NCBI GenBank assembly: GCA_937121005.1
Contig: CAKZKB010000356.1
Span: forward strand, 1 to 5,127
Origin: an uncultured cyanobacterium
Lineage (GTDB): Bacteria; Cyanobacteriota; Cyanobacteriia; Cyanobacteriales; Geitlerinemataceae
DNA: 5,127 nt
Reading direction: 5' to 3'
Shown: positions 4,343-5,127 of the stretch, piece after piece
Layout of the letters: each line of letters starts with the position of its first letter
Numbering within the stretch: position 1 is the stretch's first letter
Notes under the pieces: model-generated
Told to the model about the DNA's origin: nothing
Seen by the model: the letters and a program-made list of their open reading frames with translations, nothing else
The model's database searches: none
Made by a program: the position numbers and the translations under genes

Positions 4343-5065
4343 ATGAGTCGCCATCTTTGTGCTTCTGTTTTTGCCCCCGTCGCCGCCTTCAGCATTCTCG
4401 CCGCCACTGCGTTACCCGCTTGCACGCAAGAGGCCCCACCCCGAAGTTTAACGACGATCGGCCAGGCGACTGTCTCGATCCCGACGACGCTGGCGCAAGT
4501 TAACTTAGGCGTAGAAGTGCGCGGGGCCACCGCCGAACAGGCCCAAGCCGAAGCCGCCGAACGCTCCTCGGCTGTGGTAGACTTGCTGCGATCGCGCAAC
4601 GTAGACGAGTTGCAAACGCGGGGCATCCAACTCAACCCGGTCTATACCAACCGCAACGGCACGAATGCCATCACTGGGTACTCTGCTAGCAACATCGTCA
4701 GCTTCCAAATTGAAGTCGATCGCGCCGGGGAACTCCTCGATGATGTTGTCGAAGTCGGGGCCACGCGCATCAACGGGATTAGTTTCACCGCCACAGACGA
4801 AGCGATCGCCGCCGCCGAACGGGAAGCCTTGCAACTGGCGGCCCGAGATGCCCGCGATCGGGCTGATGTCGTCCTTGGTGCTTTGGGACTCACCGCCGAC
4901 GAAATTATCCGCATCAACCTCAGTTCTAGTTCCGGTATTAACCCGCCACCACCAATGGCTCCTCGTTTATCCGCTCCTGAAGTTGGAGACATTTTGATTG
5001 CTACCCCCGTCGTCGGTGGCGAACAAGATATCCGCGCGAGTGTTACCTTAGATATCAGTTACTAA
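4343..5065 (+). CDS. Exported SIMPL-domain (DUF541) protein, possible lipoprotein
   Basis: A 240-aa envelope or periplasmic protein of the SIMPL/DUF541 family, which includes the BP26/OMP28 surface antigens. The biochemical role of the family is poorly defined. The N-terminus is a signal peptide: a short basic start (SRH), a hydrophobic core (about 8-24), then LPAC with C27, which could be a lipobox or a type I cleavage region. The SIMPL domain spans about 34-239: ITTIGQATVSI-like opening strand (LTTIGQATVSIP, 36-47), VNLGVEVRG (53-61), a helix with AEQAQAEAAERSSAVVDLL (64-82), the typical 'V..L.T.GIQLNPVY' segment (87-101), ITGYSASNIVSFQI (110-123), DDVVEVGATRINGISF (133-148), a long Ala-rich helix (152-182), and a final strand ASVTLDISY (232-240). 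Length and element order are as expected for a complete family member. Residues 193-211 are Ser/Pro-rich. It is the last gene of a probable operon with scpA and the 170-aa gene, although nothing links their functions directly. Confidence 0.9.
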   Translation: MSRHLCASVFAPVAAFSILAATALPACTQEAPPRSLTTIGQATVSIPTTLAQVNLGVEVRGATAEQAQAEAAERSSAVVDLLRSRNVDELQTRGIQLNPVYTNRNGTNAITGYSASNIVSFQIEVDRAGELLDDVVEVGATRINGISFTATDEAIAAAEREALQLAARDARDRADVVLGALGLTADEIIRINLSSSSGINPPPPMAPRLSAPEVGDILIATPVVGGEQDIRASVTLDISY

Positions 5066-5127
5066 ACCGCGCGATCGTCCGTCGCTACGCTCCAATTCAA
5101 AATTCGTCTTGGAAAGTTCAGGGGGAA
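5066..5127. other. Downstream non-coding tail with no recognised element
   Basis: The 62 bases after the SIMPL stop codon contain one near-HIP1 site (GCGATCGT) and an AATTCAAAATTC run of the kind common in cyanobacterial spacers. I see no GC-rich hairpin followed by T residues, so no intrinsic terminator is supported, and no gene start is visible before the window ends. Confidence 0.5.

Noticed and set aside
4015..4635. Long open frame on the minus strand (206 codons) across the 170-aa gene and the SIMPL gene
   Set aside because: It overlaps two well-supported + strand genes, has no recognisable domain, and is Arg/Ser/Ala-rich as expected for a shadow frame in GC-rich coding DNA.

Overview
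The window looks like chromosomal DNA of a cyanobacterium, probably a filamentous one. The main sign is the HIP1 octamer GCGATCGC, present at least a dozen times in perfect form. Heptanucleotide tandem repeats between genes, a palindrome of the GGGGCGAACG/CGTTCGCCCC type inside a gene, and the protein families (receiver-PP2C, receiver-histidine kinase, a cyanobacterial-style ScpA) agree with this. The genus is not resolvable by eye. All five genes lie on the + strand and are tightly packed except for one repeat-filled gap.

Region 1 (1-2882) is a two-gene signalling operon. A perfect TATAAT lies just upstream of the first gene. Gene 1 (50-1429) joins a receiver domain, a coiled coil and a SpoIIE/RsbU-type PP2C phosphatase. 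Gene 2 (1443-2882) joins a receiver domain to a histidine kinase. The genes are 13 nt apart, with a strong Shine-Dalgarno between them. Their receivers align without gaps at about 56 % identity by hand count (72 of 128), and both carry a short acidic N-terminal motif DEL[LI]FA, present twice in gene 1. Neither protein has a visible sensor or membrane segment, so signals probably reach them by phosphotransfer from elsewhere or between each other. Each has one unusual active-site residue: Gly where the phosphatase normally has a metal-binding Asp, and His where the kinase N-box normally has its first Asn.

Region 2 (2883-3034) has no gene and is almost entirely short tandem repeats: a heptamer doublet, a GGGGACAA array that fits the G-quadruplex consensus, and an 84-bp array of seven-base period ending one base before the next start codon. 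No Shine-Dalgarno and no convincing promoter or terminator hairpin is visible.

Region 3 (3035-5065) is a second probable operon: scpA (chromosome segregation, partner of SMC), a 170-aa cyanobacterial protein of unknown function with two conserved ends and a proline-rich linker that contains the palindromic repeat, and an exported SIMPL-domain (DUF541) protein with a possible lipobox. Gaps are 22 and 14 nt. The last 62 bases (5066-5127) hold nothing I can identify.
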